Made by a program: the position numbers and the translations under genes
NCBI GenBank assembly: GCA_023935145.1
Contig: CM043698.1
Coordinates: forward strand, 81,424,001-81,488,000
Reading direction: 5' to 3'
DNA length: 64,000 bases
From: Bretschneidera sinensis
Lineage: Eukaryota > Streptophyta > Magnoliopsida > Brassicales > Akaniaceae
The notes under the pieces: generated by a model
Database searches by the model: none
What the model saw: only the letters and a program-made list of their open reading frames with translations
Told to the model about the DNA's origin: nothing
Shown here: positions 44,300-55,796 of the stretch, piece after piece
Layout of the letters: each line of letters opens with the position of its first letter
Position numbering within the stretch: position 1 is the first letter of the stretch

Positions 44300-47200
44300 A
44301 TGGCTGGTGGTCATGGTCGTGATCGTCGCAGGCAGGTTCCAAACGAGGAAGCCCTACACCGTGATCGTAACGTTCAGGATGTGATGATTGAGGATTTACA
44401 GAGGCATGTTGTAGAGTTAACCCAACGTCTAACGACGCAGAATTTCGATGATCGTGAGATGGAAGATCATGATTTCGATTCCAGTTTTGAAAACCCGTAT
44501 TACAATCTGGCTAGATTCGGGGAACGCCATAGTTGGAAGGATCGTTATAGAGACCTCAGTTTCAGAATGGATCTGCCTGAGTTTTCTGCTATGTTACAGG
44601 CCGAAGGATTTGTCGATTGGCTGAATGAAGTAGAGTGTATTTTCGAGTATAAATAAGTCCCAAATTGTGTCAAAGTGAAACTAGTCGCCATCAAACTCAA
44701 ACGCAGAGCATCTGCGTGGTGGGAGCAGTTGAAGTGCTCACGCGACCGATAGGGCAAGGCCAAGATCACTTGATTAGGAGAAGATGAAGAAGAAGATGAA
44801 AGGTCACTTCCTTCATTTCTGTTACACTCAAACCTTGTTTCAGTGACTTCATTCGTTGAGGCAAGGCACGAGATTGGTTGATGATTACACGAAGGAATTC
44901 TATCAATTGATAGCCCATAATGATTTATCTGAGACGGAAGAGCAGATGGTGGCACGGTATTTGAGGGGATTACAACAGCCCCTGCAGGATGTCCTCAGCC
45001 TTCACTCGCTGTGGACCGTTTCTGAAGCATACCAGCATGCATTTGCAGTGGAAAAGCAGCAGAACAGGAGGCAAATGAGCAGAAGCGAACAAAGCAGTCG
45101 GCCAGTTTGCCCTCAAGAATCTCGTCCTGCCCAGCAACCACTCCAAAGTAACTCTAACTCAAATATTAGATGTTTCAGATGTGGTGAACATGGACATAAA
45201 ACGACTGAGTGCAGGAAGCCTGCTAGTCAGAAAGGAAAAAATCTCCTGATTGAGGACGATGGGGTAGACGAAACTGAGAAAATTGGAGAGCCTGTGTATG
45301 ACGATGATGAAGATGGAGATGTGTTGTATAGGGATGGCCATAAGACTCTGGTCATTCGTAAGTGTCTATTGACCCCCAAGGGCGATTCAGGGGACGATTG
45401 GTTGAGAACCAATATTTTCCACACGACTTGCACAGTTGCAGATAAAGTCTGTAAAATGATCATTGACAGTGGTAGTTGTGAGAACATAGTGTCTGAAGAG
45501 ACTGTTTAGAAATTGCAGTTGAACACAGATCATCATCCTAAACCATATAAATTGTCATGGCTGAATAAAAGCAGTGACGTAATAGTAGATAGACGATGCC
45601 TAGTGTCTTTTTCTATAGGTAGAAAATATTTTGATAATGCTTGGTGTGATGTTGTCTCTATGGATGCTTGTCATGTATTGTTAGGCAGACTTTGGCAGTA
45701 TGATCGCAGTGTTATTCATGATGGGCGAAAAAATACCTATTCCCTTATCATCAAAGGGAAGTGGATTGTGTTGGCACATCGTCGGGAAGGAACCACTCCT
45801 ACCCCGGTAGCCAATAATACTAATCTGCTTTCTATGTCCAGATTTTTAGCCAAGATTGAGCATGGGGATGTGGTTTATGCTCAGCTGCCTTGTGGGAATA
45901 GTGCAGCAGACATGAATCCAGATTTACCAGCAGAGGTGCAGCAGCTGCTAGCAGAGTTTTCTAACCTGATGCCAGATGATCTTTCTCCTGGGTTGCTGTC
46001 TATGAGGGATATTCAGCATCAGATCGATCTTGTTCCGGGGTCCAATTTTCCTAATCGACCGGTGTATCGCCTCAGTCCCAAGGAATCTAAAGAGTTCCAA
46101 TGACATGTGGTAGAGTTGTTGGATAGGGGCAACGTCCGTGAGAGTATGAGCCCATGCGCAGCTCCTGCCCTACTGATGCCGAAGAAAGATGGCTCTTGGC
46201 GTATGTGTGTTAATAGCAGAGCAATCAACAGGATTACAATAAAATACAGGTTTCCAATTCCCCGCCTGGATGATATGTTAGACCAACTGTCCGATTCTAG
46301 GGTCTTCTCAACAATTGACCTTAGAAGTGGATACCACCAGATCAGAATAAGGCCTGGAGATGAGTGGAAGATAGCGTTTAAGACGTAGTATAGGTTGTAT
46401 GAGTGGATGGTCATGCCTTTCGGGCTGTCCAATGTGCCCAGCACATTTATGAGATTTATGCATCAGGTTTTACGGCCTTTCATAGGGAAATTTGTTATAG
46501 TTTACTTCGATGACATCCTCATTTATAGCCCGACGTGGGTGTCACATTTTCATCACCTCCGTGCTATTTTTGATATGTTGATGATGGAGCTCTTGTTCGT
46601 CGATCAGAAGAAGTGTTCTTTCTTCACTACTTTCGTAACTTTTTTGGGTTTTGTTGTGTCTACTAATCGTGTTCATGTAGGTCAGTCGAAGATAGATGCG
46701 GTCTTAGAGTGACCCAAACCGAAGACCTTGCACGATGTCAGAAGTTTCCATTGATTGGCATCTTTCTACTGTCGGTTCATCAGAAATTTTAATACTCTGA
46801 TTGCTCCTATCACAGAGTGCCTCAAAGGACGTGATTTCCAGTGGTCCAAGGAGGCAGAAACCAGTTTTCAACTAGTCAAGTAGAAGATGATAGAGGCACT
46901 AATTTTGGCACTTCTTGATTTTGAAAAGGTGTTTGAGGTAAACTGTGATGCATCTGGGGTTGGTATTGGTGGTGTTCTAAGTTAGAAAGAGCATTCGATA
47001 GTTTTTTTCAGTGAGAAGCTATCAGGATCAAAGAAGAATTATTCCACTTATGATTTAGAGTTTTATGTCATAGTTCAGTCCCTGAAGCATTGGCGTCACT
47101 ACCTAGTGTAGAGGGAGTTCATTCTTATCACTGATCATGAGGCCCTGAAGTACATCAATGGGCAACACAAGCTGAGTAGACGGCATTCCAAGTGGGTGAC

Positions 47201-48674
47201 GTACTTGCAGGAGTTCACGTTTGGGCTGAGGCACCAAGCAGGAAGTCTGAACCGTGTCGCAGATGCACTGAGCCGTCGTACATTACTCCTCACCACCATG
47301 AGCACCAGAATTGTAGGATTTGAGGTTTTCTCTGATATGTATGCTACAGATCCTTCTTTTGGGAGGATGATTCAGGAGGTAACTGATGGTCAATGACATG
47401 ATTTTATTTTGCATAATGGTTATCTGTTTCATGGATTATAGTTGTGCATTCCAGATTGTTCACTAAGGCAGCAGATTATTAGTGAACTTCATAACGAGGG
47501 TCATTTTGGGAGAGATAAGACGTTGGCCTTGATCTCTTCTAACTATTATTGGCCCAAATTGACTAGTGACATGGCTCATTATGTAGAGCGTTGTTGTGTG
47601 TGTCAGTGGTCCAAGGGAGTTCCCACTAATGCGGGCCTGTTACCTTTACCTGTACTTGAAGCCCCTTGGTTTGATGTCAGTATGGACTTTGTGTTGGGCT
47701 TACCCCATACCCAACGAGGCTTGGATTCTATTTTGGTTGTGGTTGACAAGTTTTCCAAGATGGCCCATTTTGTACCTTGTAGGAAAATAATGGATGCTGC
47801 CCGGATCGCCCATCTTTACTTTAGGGAGATTGTGCGTTTACATGGTGTTCCCTGATCCATTACTTCAGATCGTGACACCAAGTTCATGAGTCAGTTCTGG
47901 AAGAGTTTATGGGAGAAATTGGGGACGAAGTTGAATTTTAGCAGTGCCTACCATCCCCAGACAGATGGTCAGACCGAGGTGGTGAACCGAAGTTTGGGGA
48001 ACCTTTTGAGGAGCTTGGCAGGAACTAAACCAAAGCAGTGCGATTTGGCGCTACCTCAAGCAGAATTTGCCTATAACAGGTCGAAAAACAGAACCACAGG
48101 AATGAGCCCATTTGAGATTGTCTATAGTCAGAATCCATCCGGGGTGCTTGACTTAGCCCCTATTCCATATGCGGGTCATTTGAATCACAAGGCAGATGAG
48201 ATGGCAGAACATCTTCGGGGTATCTATGAGCAGGTAAAGTTGGCCATTCACGAGAGTAATGCCCAGTACAAGGTTCAGGGCGACAGTCGCCGTCGTCAGG
48301 TACTTTTTGATGTGGGTGATTTTGTTTGGGCAGTACTAACTCGTGATCATTTTCCTGTGGGCGAGTATAATAAGCTTAAGGAGCGGAAGATTGGACCCAG
48401 TGAGATCCTGCAGAAGATCAATGATAACATCTATAGACTATGCCTCCCCAGTCATTTGAGAACTTCTGATGTCTTTAATATAAAACACTTGAGTCCTTGT
48501 TTTGTGGATTCCGATGAAGTTATTGTGAACTTGAGGACGAGTTCTTTCCAACCCGAGGCGACTAATGCAGGAGGATCCGAGTCAGATGATGCTGAGTTGT
48601 CAGATAGCACATTATTGGCACTGAGATATCTTGAGTTGGCAGATCAGCACAAAGATGGCAGGTGGACTACCTAG
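44300..48674 (+). pseudogene. CRM-like gag-pol polyprotein with in-frame stops
   Basis: Gag starts at ATG 44300 (MAGGHGRDRRR). A frameshift lies between 44656 and 44856; from there one frame holds to the end. The zinc knuckle CFRCGEHGHKTTEC is near 45167. Protease (IIDSGSCENIV) is near 45460. RT (about 46110-46700) has [12 protein letters not shown] and catalytic YFDD at 46503-46514. RNase H (about 46930-47280) has [11 protein letters not shown] and DALSRR. Integrase shows an H2C2 zinc finger (HNEGHFGRDKT, CCVCQ), the core (SMDFVLGLP, TSDRDTKF, DGQTEVVNRS) and a C-terminal tail reading into the LTR (GRWTT, stop 48672-48674). Stops at 44654, 45507, 46101, 46386, 46710, 47394 and 47853 and a few others interrupt it; catalytic residues are otherwise intact. 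Confidence 0.9.
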
Positions 48675-49107
48675 AACGGTTACATCGTTTTGCGTGCCAC
48701 TGGCTTGAATCGGGCCCCGAAGACCCTAGTCTGATTGAAAACGGGCATCCGGTCAAAACTTAGGATGTCCTGAGTGTAGTTGTTTTTAAGTCAAAAAACG
48801 ACGTTTAGGCCTTCAATTTTGCAGTTTTCGATTTTAAGAAATTTCCATTTGCAATTTTCTTTTGTATTCAAGTCAGAATTGACTGCCGTTGATTCCGCCT
48901 TAATACAATTGCTTAATTTTAGTAATTTCCATATTTTTTCCCCAAGATTATGTTTTCGAAGATTTTTTTTTTTTTACCTTATAAATAAGGAGGCCACATA
49001 CAGAAAAGACAGTTGATTATTATTATTGAATAAAATTGTGTTTTTTTTCCCTGCGAACTATCTGTTGAAACTAGCCTGCAGAATAATCGCTATTATGGCT
49101 GGCGTCA
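48563..49107 (+). repeat. 3' LTR of the CRM-like element
   Basis: 545 bp, TATAAATA at 48980-48987. Its first 112 bases encode the end of the polyprotein. Confidence 0.88.
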
Positions 49108-49291
49108 TATATTGAGATATTTCTGAATGTTATATGTGAAAGTTGTTGCATCTCCTTTGAAAATAGTTGAGGAAATATTATAATATTATTTTAGTTGATG
49201 ATGTTTTAATTGTTGCATGTAGGTGTCGTACTTGGAATCTTGAATGTGACGACACTGTCTCTGGTAGGTCAGCCTAGGACGGGTCATTACA

Positions 49292-50280
49292 TGTTCATTG
49301 GTCGAACAAAACCAATTAAATATATAAGCATTATTTTGCTCATTTTTCACTCCTCCTCACTTCTCAATTCTCAATCCTCAACTTCTCTCTTTGCGTACAA
49401 ATAAACCCTAGCGAGCCTCCACTCCCCACCAGGACGACACCACCACCCGTCCCGTTGTCATTTTCTGCGGCTATCTATAACTACCTTACTCTCCATGAGT
49501 GTCAATGACCATTCAATCACCCCTAACCTTGGCGAGATGTTACCCTAACTCAGTCCCAATAACCCCCCAATCCTTTAGCTTATCTCTTCGATTTCAAGTC
49601 ACCTCTCGGCTCTAGCCATCATCACGACACACTGTCACCGCCGTCACGTTCTATTAAAGGTAAGGTACACTCTCTCTCTCTCTTACCTCTTTGTCTCTTC
49701 CATTTTTCCCTCCCCTTTCATATTCTCTTCTTCTTCTTAATTTTTTCATCTCTTTCTTTCCTTGGTCAATTTTCTTTTCTTTCTATCCTTGGTCAATTTT
49801 CTTTTCCTTCAATCTTTGGTCAATTTTATTTTATGGATTTCTCCTCCTCTTCGAATTCCACTCGATTCTCTCTCTTTTATTTCCCCCGCATTTCTCTTTA
49901 TTTATTATTTTCTCTTCTTAGCTTATTTTCCATTCATGCATATCTATTTCCTTCTCTTAAAGAATGCTAACAAAAAAAAAAACTTAGGGACAGAAAACTC
50001 CCAAATTCCCCTCCGATACATCGAGACCTATCTCTTGGCTTAAGGGAACCCACCACCAATTACCTGAAATTGAAGATCTACAGGTTAACAACGAAATCCA
50101 ATCTAGCGACAGGAGTGGTAACCTACCACCCGCGAGTTGAAATCAAAGATCTAAAGCTAAACAATAAATGGTAATTTTCTCTTTTTTTTCTTCTAGGTAG
50201 AAGTTAAGTCTTGAAATGTTAATAAATTTTATTTTTTTAACCTACTTTAAAGGTGAAATAATAAGGAAATGGGTTATACA

Positions 50281-50283
<3 letters not shown>
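49292..50283 (+). promoter_or_regulatory. Promoter- and leader-like CT-rich stretch, no coding region found
   Basis: A TATATAA-like site (about 49319) is followed by CT-rich sequence. A telo-box-like AAACCCTAG (49404-49412), common in leaders of plant housekeeping genes, comes next. A donor-like AAAGGTAAGG (about 49656) and a long CT-rich, intron-like tract (49670-49960) follow. The frames at 49691-50043 are low-complexity. It could be the leader of a lost gene or of an unrecognised retrotransposon LTR. Confidence 0.3.

Positions 50284-50314
<31 letters not shown>
50284..50314. repeat. AT-dinucleotide microsatellite
   Basis: About 31 bases of alternating AT. Confidence 0.9.
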
Positions 50315-50316
<2 letters not shown>

Positions 50317-50499
50317 GGCTAAAATGAACAAAACGAAGATTTGGTGTCAAGCATGTGAGTCTCACACACCGTCGTGCCTTGTCTTCCTCTAGGCTTCCTT
50401 TGCCTTCCCTCAAAGTTTGGGGCAAGTGGATATGGGGTGTGAGAGGGTGAATCAAAGAAAGAAGGAAAAACTAAGTGTTTTGTAGAAACAAATGAAAAA

Positions 50500-52246
50500 A
50501 GAAAGAGAGTTGTGAGAATTCTCTAGAGAAAGAGATATTTTCTGTCACTAAGGAGTTTTAGGACTACCCTTATGAGTCTAGGACGCACAATCAAATTAAA
50601 TAATATATTTTAATATAAACACCAATATTCCATTTTCATCTTCTTCATCTTATGTCAATAATAACTTTAAGTTCTCATTTCCCATTCATATGTGAAGAAT
50701 AAAAGATACATTACAAACCATATTTAATTTATCCAACTTCTTAACAACATAACCAAAATAATCATTATTTTACTTACAACAAAATGTAGCTTGACAGGAG
50801 GACACCATACGATACCACCTAAACAAGAGACGCTCTTGATAGCAAAAATGATGTGTAAAATTTCTCCAAACCTACCCATTTTACCGAAAAAATGACCAGT
50901 CAGCTTTTGAAAGCGGATATGAGTTTAAAGTACCAAAATTTAAATTCTCATACAATGAGAAATAACATTTGTCATGTAAAACACACAAACACGATGATAA
51001 ATAATTTAAAATATTATTTCTAAACTTAAACCAAACACAAATAATTCTTAATAAAATGAAATCCTTATCTCATAGAGATATTTCAAACAAATCAATAAAA
51101 AGAATCAACTTATCATGACTTGAAAATTATCAAATAATTTCTTTCCATCTTTTTATCTTCATCCCTTTTTAAAAACAAAACTCATGAATAATTTAATCAT
51201 TTGTTTTCGAGGTGGTTTTGAAAGAGCAAGTACACAAACTATATATATATATAATTGTCGTGTATCCCCATCGAGCAAGACACATATCTATATCCTACAA
51301 CAGACGAGGGCTCTTAGGGCACAGTAATCTCTAAGGCACAGCCTTATCATCGCCATATATCCCCATCCAGTAGGATACATACATAATATAATAATAAATG
51401 TCTCCCATGACACTTATATATATGATTACAAGATTAGTACCAACCTCATTCTTGTCATCTAAATAATGATTTTTTCCTTAATTCTTCTTCATAATTTATT
51501 AAAAATGACCAATTATTTCAAATAAGAGGTAAAAGTTCATACTTCTTCACAAAATCTCAATTCAAACGTATAAATTCATCTTTTCCTCAATATTGAAAGA
51601 TTAAAGAGTTAATAAATTTCAAAGCACAGAACACATTTTTACCGCATAAAATGAAATGAGATTTTATATAGTTTAGTAGTTAAAAATCACCTCAACTACA
51701 CTCAATCTAGATAGTTTTCACCAAACAGAGTTACTTGGATGTGCTTCTTCCACTATACAATCTATAAAAAGAATACATTAAACAGTATTATTATCTCATA
51801 ATTTGATCTAAAACCTTATATATGTGCATGTTCCAACATATTTTCAAATTCAAAGTTTTATTTACTTGAATTCTTTTCTTTCATCTTTAACTTGAATCAA
51901 ATCCAAACTTATTCAAGAAAAATATGAAGTTTTAAACTTTTAAAATCATGATTTCTATATGCAAAAGAAAATGAGAGAAGGAGATTACCTCCACAAAGCT
52001 TTTGCCAGCAACTTCTTGAAACCAAATCTTGAACGATCAAATTCAATAGATGGTTATTTAAAACCTCTAGTTTCTTTTGATTATTAAAAAATTTAGAGAG
52101 AAATGAAGTTTTTAAATGTTAAATGAAGCGTGTGTGTGTGTATATATATATAAACAAACTACTGGCTAGATGCGTGCCCAAACGTTTGGGACTAGCTTAG
52201 GTGCTTATATAGGCGCTTGAGGATGGTCTAGGGTGAGGATTTTACA
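50500..52246 (-). repeat. Probable LTR of a second minus-strand chromovirus
   Basis: The right end is firm: on the minus strand TGTAAAATCCTCACCC starts at 52246, directly after a purine tract and the pol end, as at position 106. The left boundary is a guess from composition. No gene is seen inside. Confidence 0.45.
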
Positions 52247-52410
52247 TTTTTACCCTCCTATAGAAAACTTTCATCCTCAAAATTCACCTTGAGAATAAAA
52301 ATGATGCGGATATTAAGCGCACATAGCTAACTCATGCTCCCACATGGCTTTTTCAACAGCATGATTGCACCAAAAGGACCTTCACTAACGGAATAGTCTT
52401 ATTACGTAAT
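52247..52410 (-). pseudogene. Chromovirus chromodomain fragment (second copy)
   Basis: Collinear with 107-275 over its whole length (agaaaactttcatcc, catgattgca, ggaatagtcttatta). It is cut off at 52410, where a plus-strand element inserted. The same pol-tail family therefore occurs at both ends of the window. Confidence 0.7.
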
Positions 52411-53125
52411 TGATGGGCACCATAGTGGACCGAGTCTTAAGGATACCTTGTAAGTTTCAGAGGGGCCAATCATAAGGTAAAGAGCTAAGAAGATCAAGGA
52501 AGCAATGCAAAGATTAGTGCAATCTACTTGGGCCAAGTTTGTAAATTTATCAAGCAAAACTCCAACATTCAAGATGGGCTTAAAAGAAGAAGAACTAGCT
52601 TTAATCCATGTGATACAAGCTACAGAGGGGGCGACATAGCCTAGTGGTTTTGTGTAGACTTTGTATTTCAATAAGTATATACATGTGGGCCTATTTTATA
52701 TTTTTATGGTTGTAGGCATTTGGGCCTATTTAATTCATTAAATGGACTTCTTTTATTAGCTATAGGCATGTAGTTTATGATGTTTTGGGCTTTAAGATAT
52801 TCAGCCCATGTCTTTTAATTGATGTAGGCCTTATTCGGCCCTAGAGTTTCATGGAGGGGTACAAAAACACTTGTAGCCGTATTTTGAGGGTAAGTTAAAC
52901 ATGAATGAAGTTTTCTTCATAGAAAATTTTTAGTTTTCTCTAATTGTTCTTGATTGAACTAAGAACTTATCAAAGCCAAATCTTTTATAGCGTTCTCACC
53001 GAATCTAAGTTCTTGAAACAAGATTTCAATGGGTTTAGATTATCTTTAATTGATTCTTGTCTTTCTTGGGTAAGTTTCAATTTGATTGTGGGTTCAAGGG
53101 ATTTCCATTCCACGGGTTCACATCA
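52411..53125 (+). repeat. 5' LTR of the plus-strand gypsy element
   Basis: 715 bp with matching ends TGATG...CATCA. About 52475-52644 encodes the tail of the polyprotein (RAKKIKEAMQ, LVQSTWAKF, ALIHVIQATEGAT), preceded by a stop, as expected when the pol frame extends into the 3' LTR. The minus-strand 89-residue frame over it is a shadow. Confidence 0.8.
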
Positions 53126-53127
53126 GT

Positions 53128-53139
53128 TGGTATCAGAGC
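53128..53139 (+). other. Primer-binding site (initiator Met tRNA)
   Basis: TGGTATCAGAGC, two bases after the LTR. Confidence 0.9.
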
Positions 53140-53935
53140 TCAGGCTCCAAATCAGGTCTGATTTATCCGTTTTAATTCTTACCTTTGGGTTTTCTATTCT
53201 AATATCTGATTCCTTCTTCATTCTTTTAATTTCATATGTTTGAATTTAGATATATGATTTTCACAATTGATTACTTGTGTATTTGATTCAAGAATTCAGA
53301 TCTACGAATCCTTTAATAGATTACACGAATCTTTGCTTTAATTTCTAGATCTATAATCTTTGCTTTGATTCCTTATATTTTCGTTTCTTGTTGTTGAAAT
53401 CAAATCAATCTTTTTCCAAAAATGCAATTATTGTTGCTGTTTGTGACCGAATCTGTATTAAAAAAACAAAAAAAAAAAGAAAGTAATGTATTCAAGGGTT
53501 GTTGTATAGTTTTAAAAAAAAAAATTTCAGAACTGGCTGTTTAATATACTTTGCAATCCGAAAATTGAAGTGATTTGGTGTTTATTGATCTTTATCTTTA
53601 AAGGGGTTGAATATATCATCTTTAGTATCTTGTTTCCTAATTGCTCTTTTTCTCATACAGATTTCTTGAGATCTATGTCATTTTTTTTCATTTCTTGTTT
53701 CTTGAATCTATTGCCGGTTGGAATAATACAAGGTTGTGTCTCGATTTAGTTCAACTAGTTCCTAAAGAACTTGAAAGGGAAAATAGGTGAGGTAAAAGGC
53801 AAGAGTGGGTGAGAATAGTATTGGAAAAAGGCCAAAAGAGTGAAACACGAGTGGAGTGACAATATTTGAGCGTAAACACGTAAGGGAGTGTGTGAGGTTT
53901 TATCACTAACATTCTTGTTTTGCAGCGCACTAAAA
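53140..53935 (+). other. Untranslated leader of the gypsy element
   Basis: About 800 bases between primer site and gag start, AT-rich with A runs near 53460-53525 and no gene. tttgcag just before the gag ATG could act as a splice acceptor. Confidence 0.5.
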
Positions 53936-55612
53936 ATGTCTCATAAGAGTGACTCAACACCTAAGGAGGAGGCAGATAATTCATTCTTTGTGTTACAAGC
54001 AATGTAACAACAGTTTAAACGGTTGAATTTGGTGTTGGGGGAGGTGAGGGATAGGATGGATCAGCAAGAGGTAGTGATTAGAAATCTACAAGGTGCGCGA
54101 GATAGAAGGAGATGTGAGCCTAGCGTTGAAAATGAGTATGAGAATGAAATAGATGATGAGGATGAGGAAGACATAGCATCTGAAGTTGGAATGGGTGGAA
54201 TGGGTAGACCTAGAGGAGGTACACGTGGAAGAGGACCTAGGAGAAATCTAAGGGGTTGAGATGAGGCAGATAAGAACTTTGGGAGCATCAAAATGAAAAT
54301 ACCATCTTTCCAAGGTAGGAATGACCCTGAAGTCTATTTAGAGTGGGAGAAGAAAATAGAGTTGATTCTTTATTGTCACAATTATTCAGAAGAGAAGAAG
54401 GTGAAGTTGGCGATAATTGAGTTCACTGATTATGCAATTATTTGGTGGGATCAATATATGATCAATAGGGGGAGGAATCATGAGAGACCTATGAAAACAT
54501 GGGGTGAGTTGAAAGCTCTCATGAGGTAGAGATTTTTACCTAACCACTACTATAGAGACCTCTACCAAAAATTAAAAAACCTTACACAAGGGTCTAGGAG
54601 TGTAGAGGATTACCATAAGGAGATAGAGGTGGATATGATTTGAGCTAATGTAGAGGAGGATCGGGAGGCCACAATGGCCAGAATTTTAAATGGTTTGAAT
54701 AGGGACATAGCCAACGTAGTTGAGTTACAGCATTATATGGAGGTAGAAGACATGGTGCACATGGCTATGAAGGTGGAGAGGTAGTTAAAGAGAAAGAGGG
54801 CAGCAAGGTATACTTCAGTTTCTAGGACTCATTTGAAACCAAAGTGAGTTAGAAATGATCGAGTTGTAGCAAAGGGGAAGGCTAAACCACCTAAGGGAAA
54901 AGATGAGGGAACTAGCAAGAACAAACCTAAGGTAGATTTTCAACCTTCAAGGAATAGAGATATTAAATGTTTTAAATGTTTGGGTTCAGGGCACATCGCG
55001 CCTCAACGTCCAAATAAGCAGGTGATGGTTATGCATGACACTAGGGAGGTGATGACTGAGAGTGAGGATGATAGTAATAAGAAGCCCGAATTGGTCGATG
55101 CTAGTGATGATGATGGAGTGGAATACCCCGTAGAAGGTGAGTCTCGTGTTGCCAAGTATGCTCTCAATATGCAAATTAAGGTAGATGATATGGAGCAACA
55201 GGGAGAGAACATATTTCATACTAGATGTTATGTAAACAACAAGGTGTGTAGTATGATTATAGATGGGGAAATTTGCACCAATGTAGCTAGTACCACCCTA
55301 GTTGAGAAGTTAAGCTTACCTTTACTGAAGCGTCCTAGACCTTATAAGTTCCAGTGGTTAAATGAATGTGGGGAGGTCAAGGCCAATAAGCAGGTTTTGG
55401 TGGCTTTTACCGTTATGAGGTATAGTGATGAGGTGTTTTGTGATGTAGTTCCTATGCATACTGGCCATATTTTGTTAGAGAGACCGTGGCAATATGATAG
55501 GAGGGTGATTCATGACAGGTTTAGGAACAGGTACATCTTTGCAAAGGATGGAAAAACAATCAAGCTTGCTCATTTAACCCCAAAACAGGTCTATGAGGAC
55601 CAACTGAAGTAG
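53936..55612 (+). pseudogene. Gypsy gag-protease polyprotein with in-frame stops
   Basis: The ATG at 53936 (MSHKSDSTPKEE) opens a frame that stays in register to 55612 but is interrupted at 54005 (TAA), 54257 (TGA), 54527 (TAG), about 54641 (TGA), about 54782 (TAG) and about 54845 (TGA). Gag has an acidic stretch, a GRPRGGTRGRG basic patch and the conserved core (FQGRNDPEVYLEWEKKIEL). The zinc knuckle near 54970 reads CFKCLGSGHIAPQR, with the last cysteine changed to arginine. The protease region holds MIIDGEICTNVAS (about 55250) and GHILLERPWQYDRRV. A lysine/glutamate-rich linker follows to 55796. Confidence 0.88.
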
Positions 55613-55796
55613 AAAAGTGAGATTGAGAAAAAAAGAAAAAAGTGAGGCCTAAACACAAGAAAGAAAAATGAGAGAAAAGAAAATTGTGGGTGAAACCAAA
55701 ACCTCAAAAAAAAAATATAGGGTGAAAAAGAAAATAGAGAGATGGCCGAGAATAAAGAAAAGAGAGTGGTGCCACGAGAGAAAAAAGAAAGAGAAT

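Larger units (their letters stand above)
43704..49107 (+). mobile_element. Complete but decayed chromovirus (CRM/Galadriel-like)
   Basis: A 5404-bp element with 545-bp LTRs (43704-44248 and 48563-49107) and a perfect TATAT duplication on both sides (43699-43703 and 49108-49112). The primer site TGGTATCAGAGC is at 44251-44262. One gag-pol frame spans 44300-48674 and runs into the 3' LTR, a habit of CRM-type chromoviruses. LTRs differ at roughly 7 percent of positions by eye over the first 150 bases. LTR ends TAATGCAGG...GGCGTCA are not the usual TG...CA on the left, but they are required for the perfect duplication. Confidence 0.88.
43525..49291 (+). repeat. Chromovirus LTR 3' fragment, split by a CRM-like element
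   Basis: 43525-43703 (cttgtgaagctcact, caaggagcgggcaagac) matches 32235-32330. 49108-49291 (gatgatgtttt, gcatgtaggtgtcgta, gggtcattaca) matches 32490-32590. Together they form the end of one LTR of the 30308-32590 family, interrupted by the element at 43704-49107. Confidence 0.65.
52411..55796 (+). mobile_element. Ty3/gypsy element, 5' portion (LTR, gag, protease)
   Basis: A 5' LTR, primer site, long leader, gag and protease are present. The element is then interrupted at 55797 by an Athila element, so RT and the rest may continue beyond the window. It inserted into the chromodomain fragment that ends at 52410. The polyprotein is in one frame with six premature stops. Confidence 0.8.
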
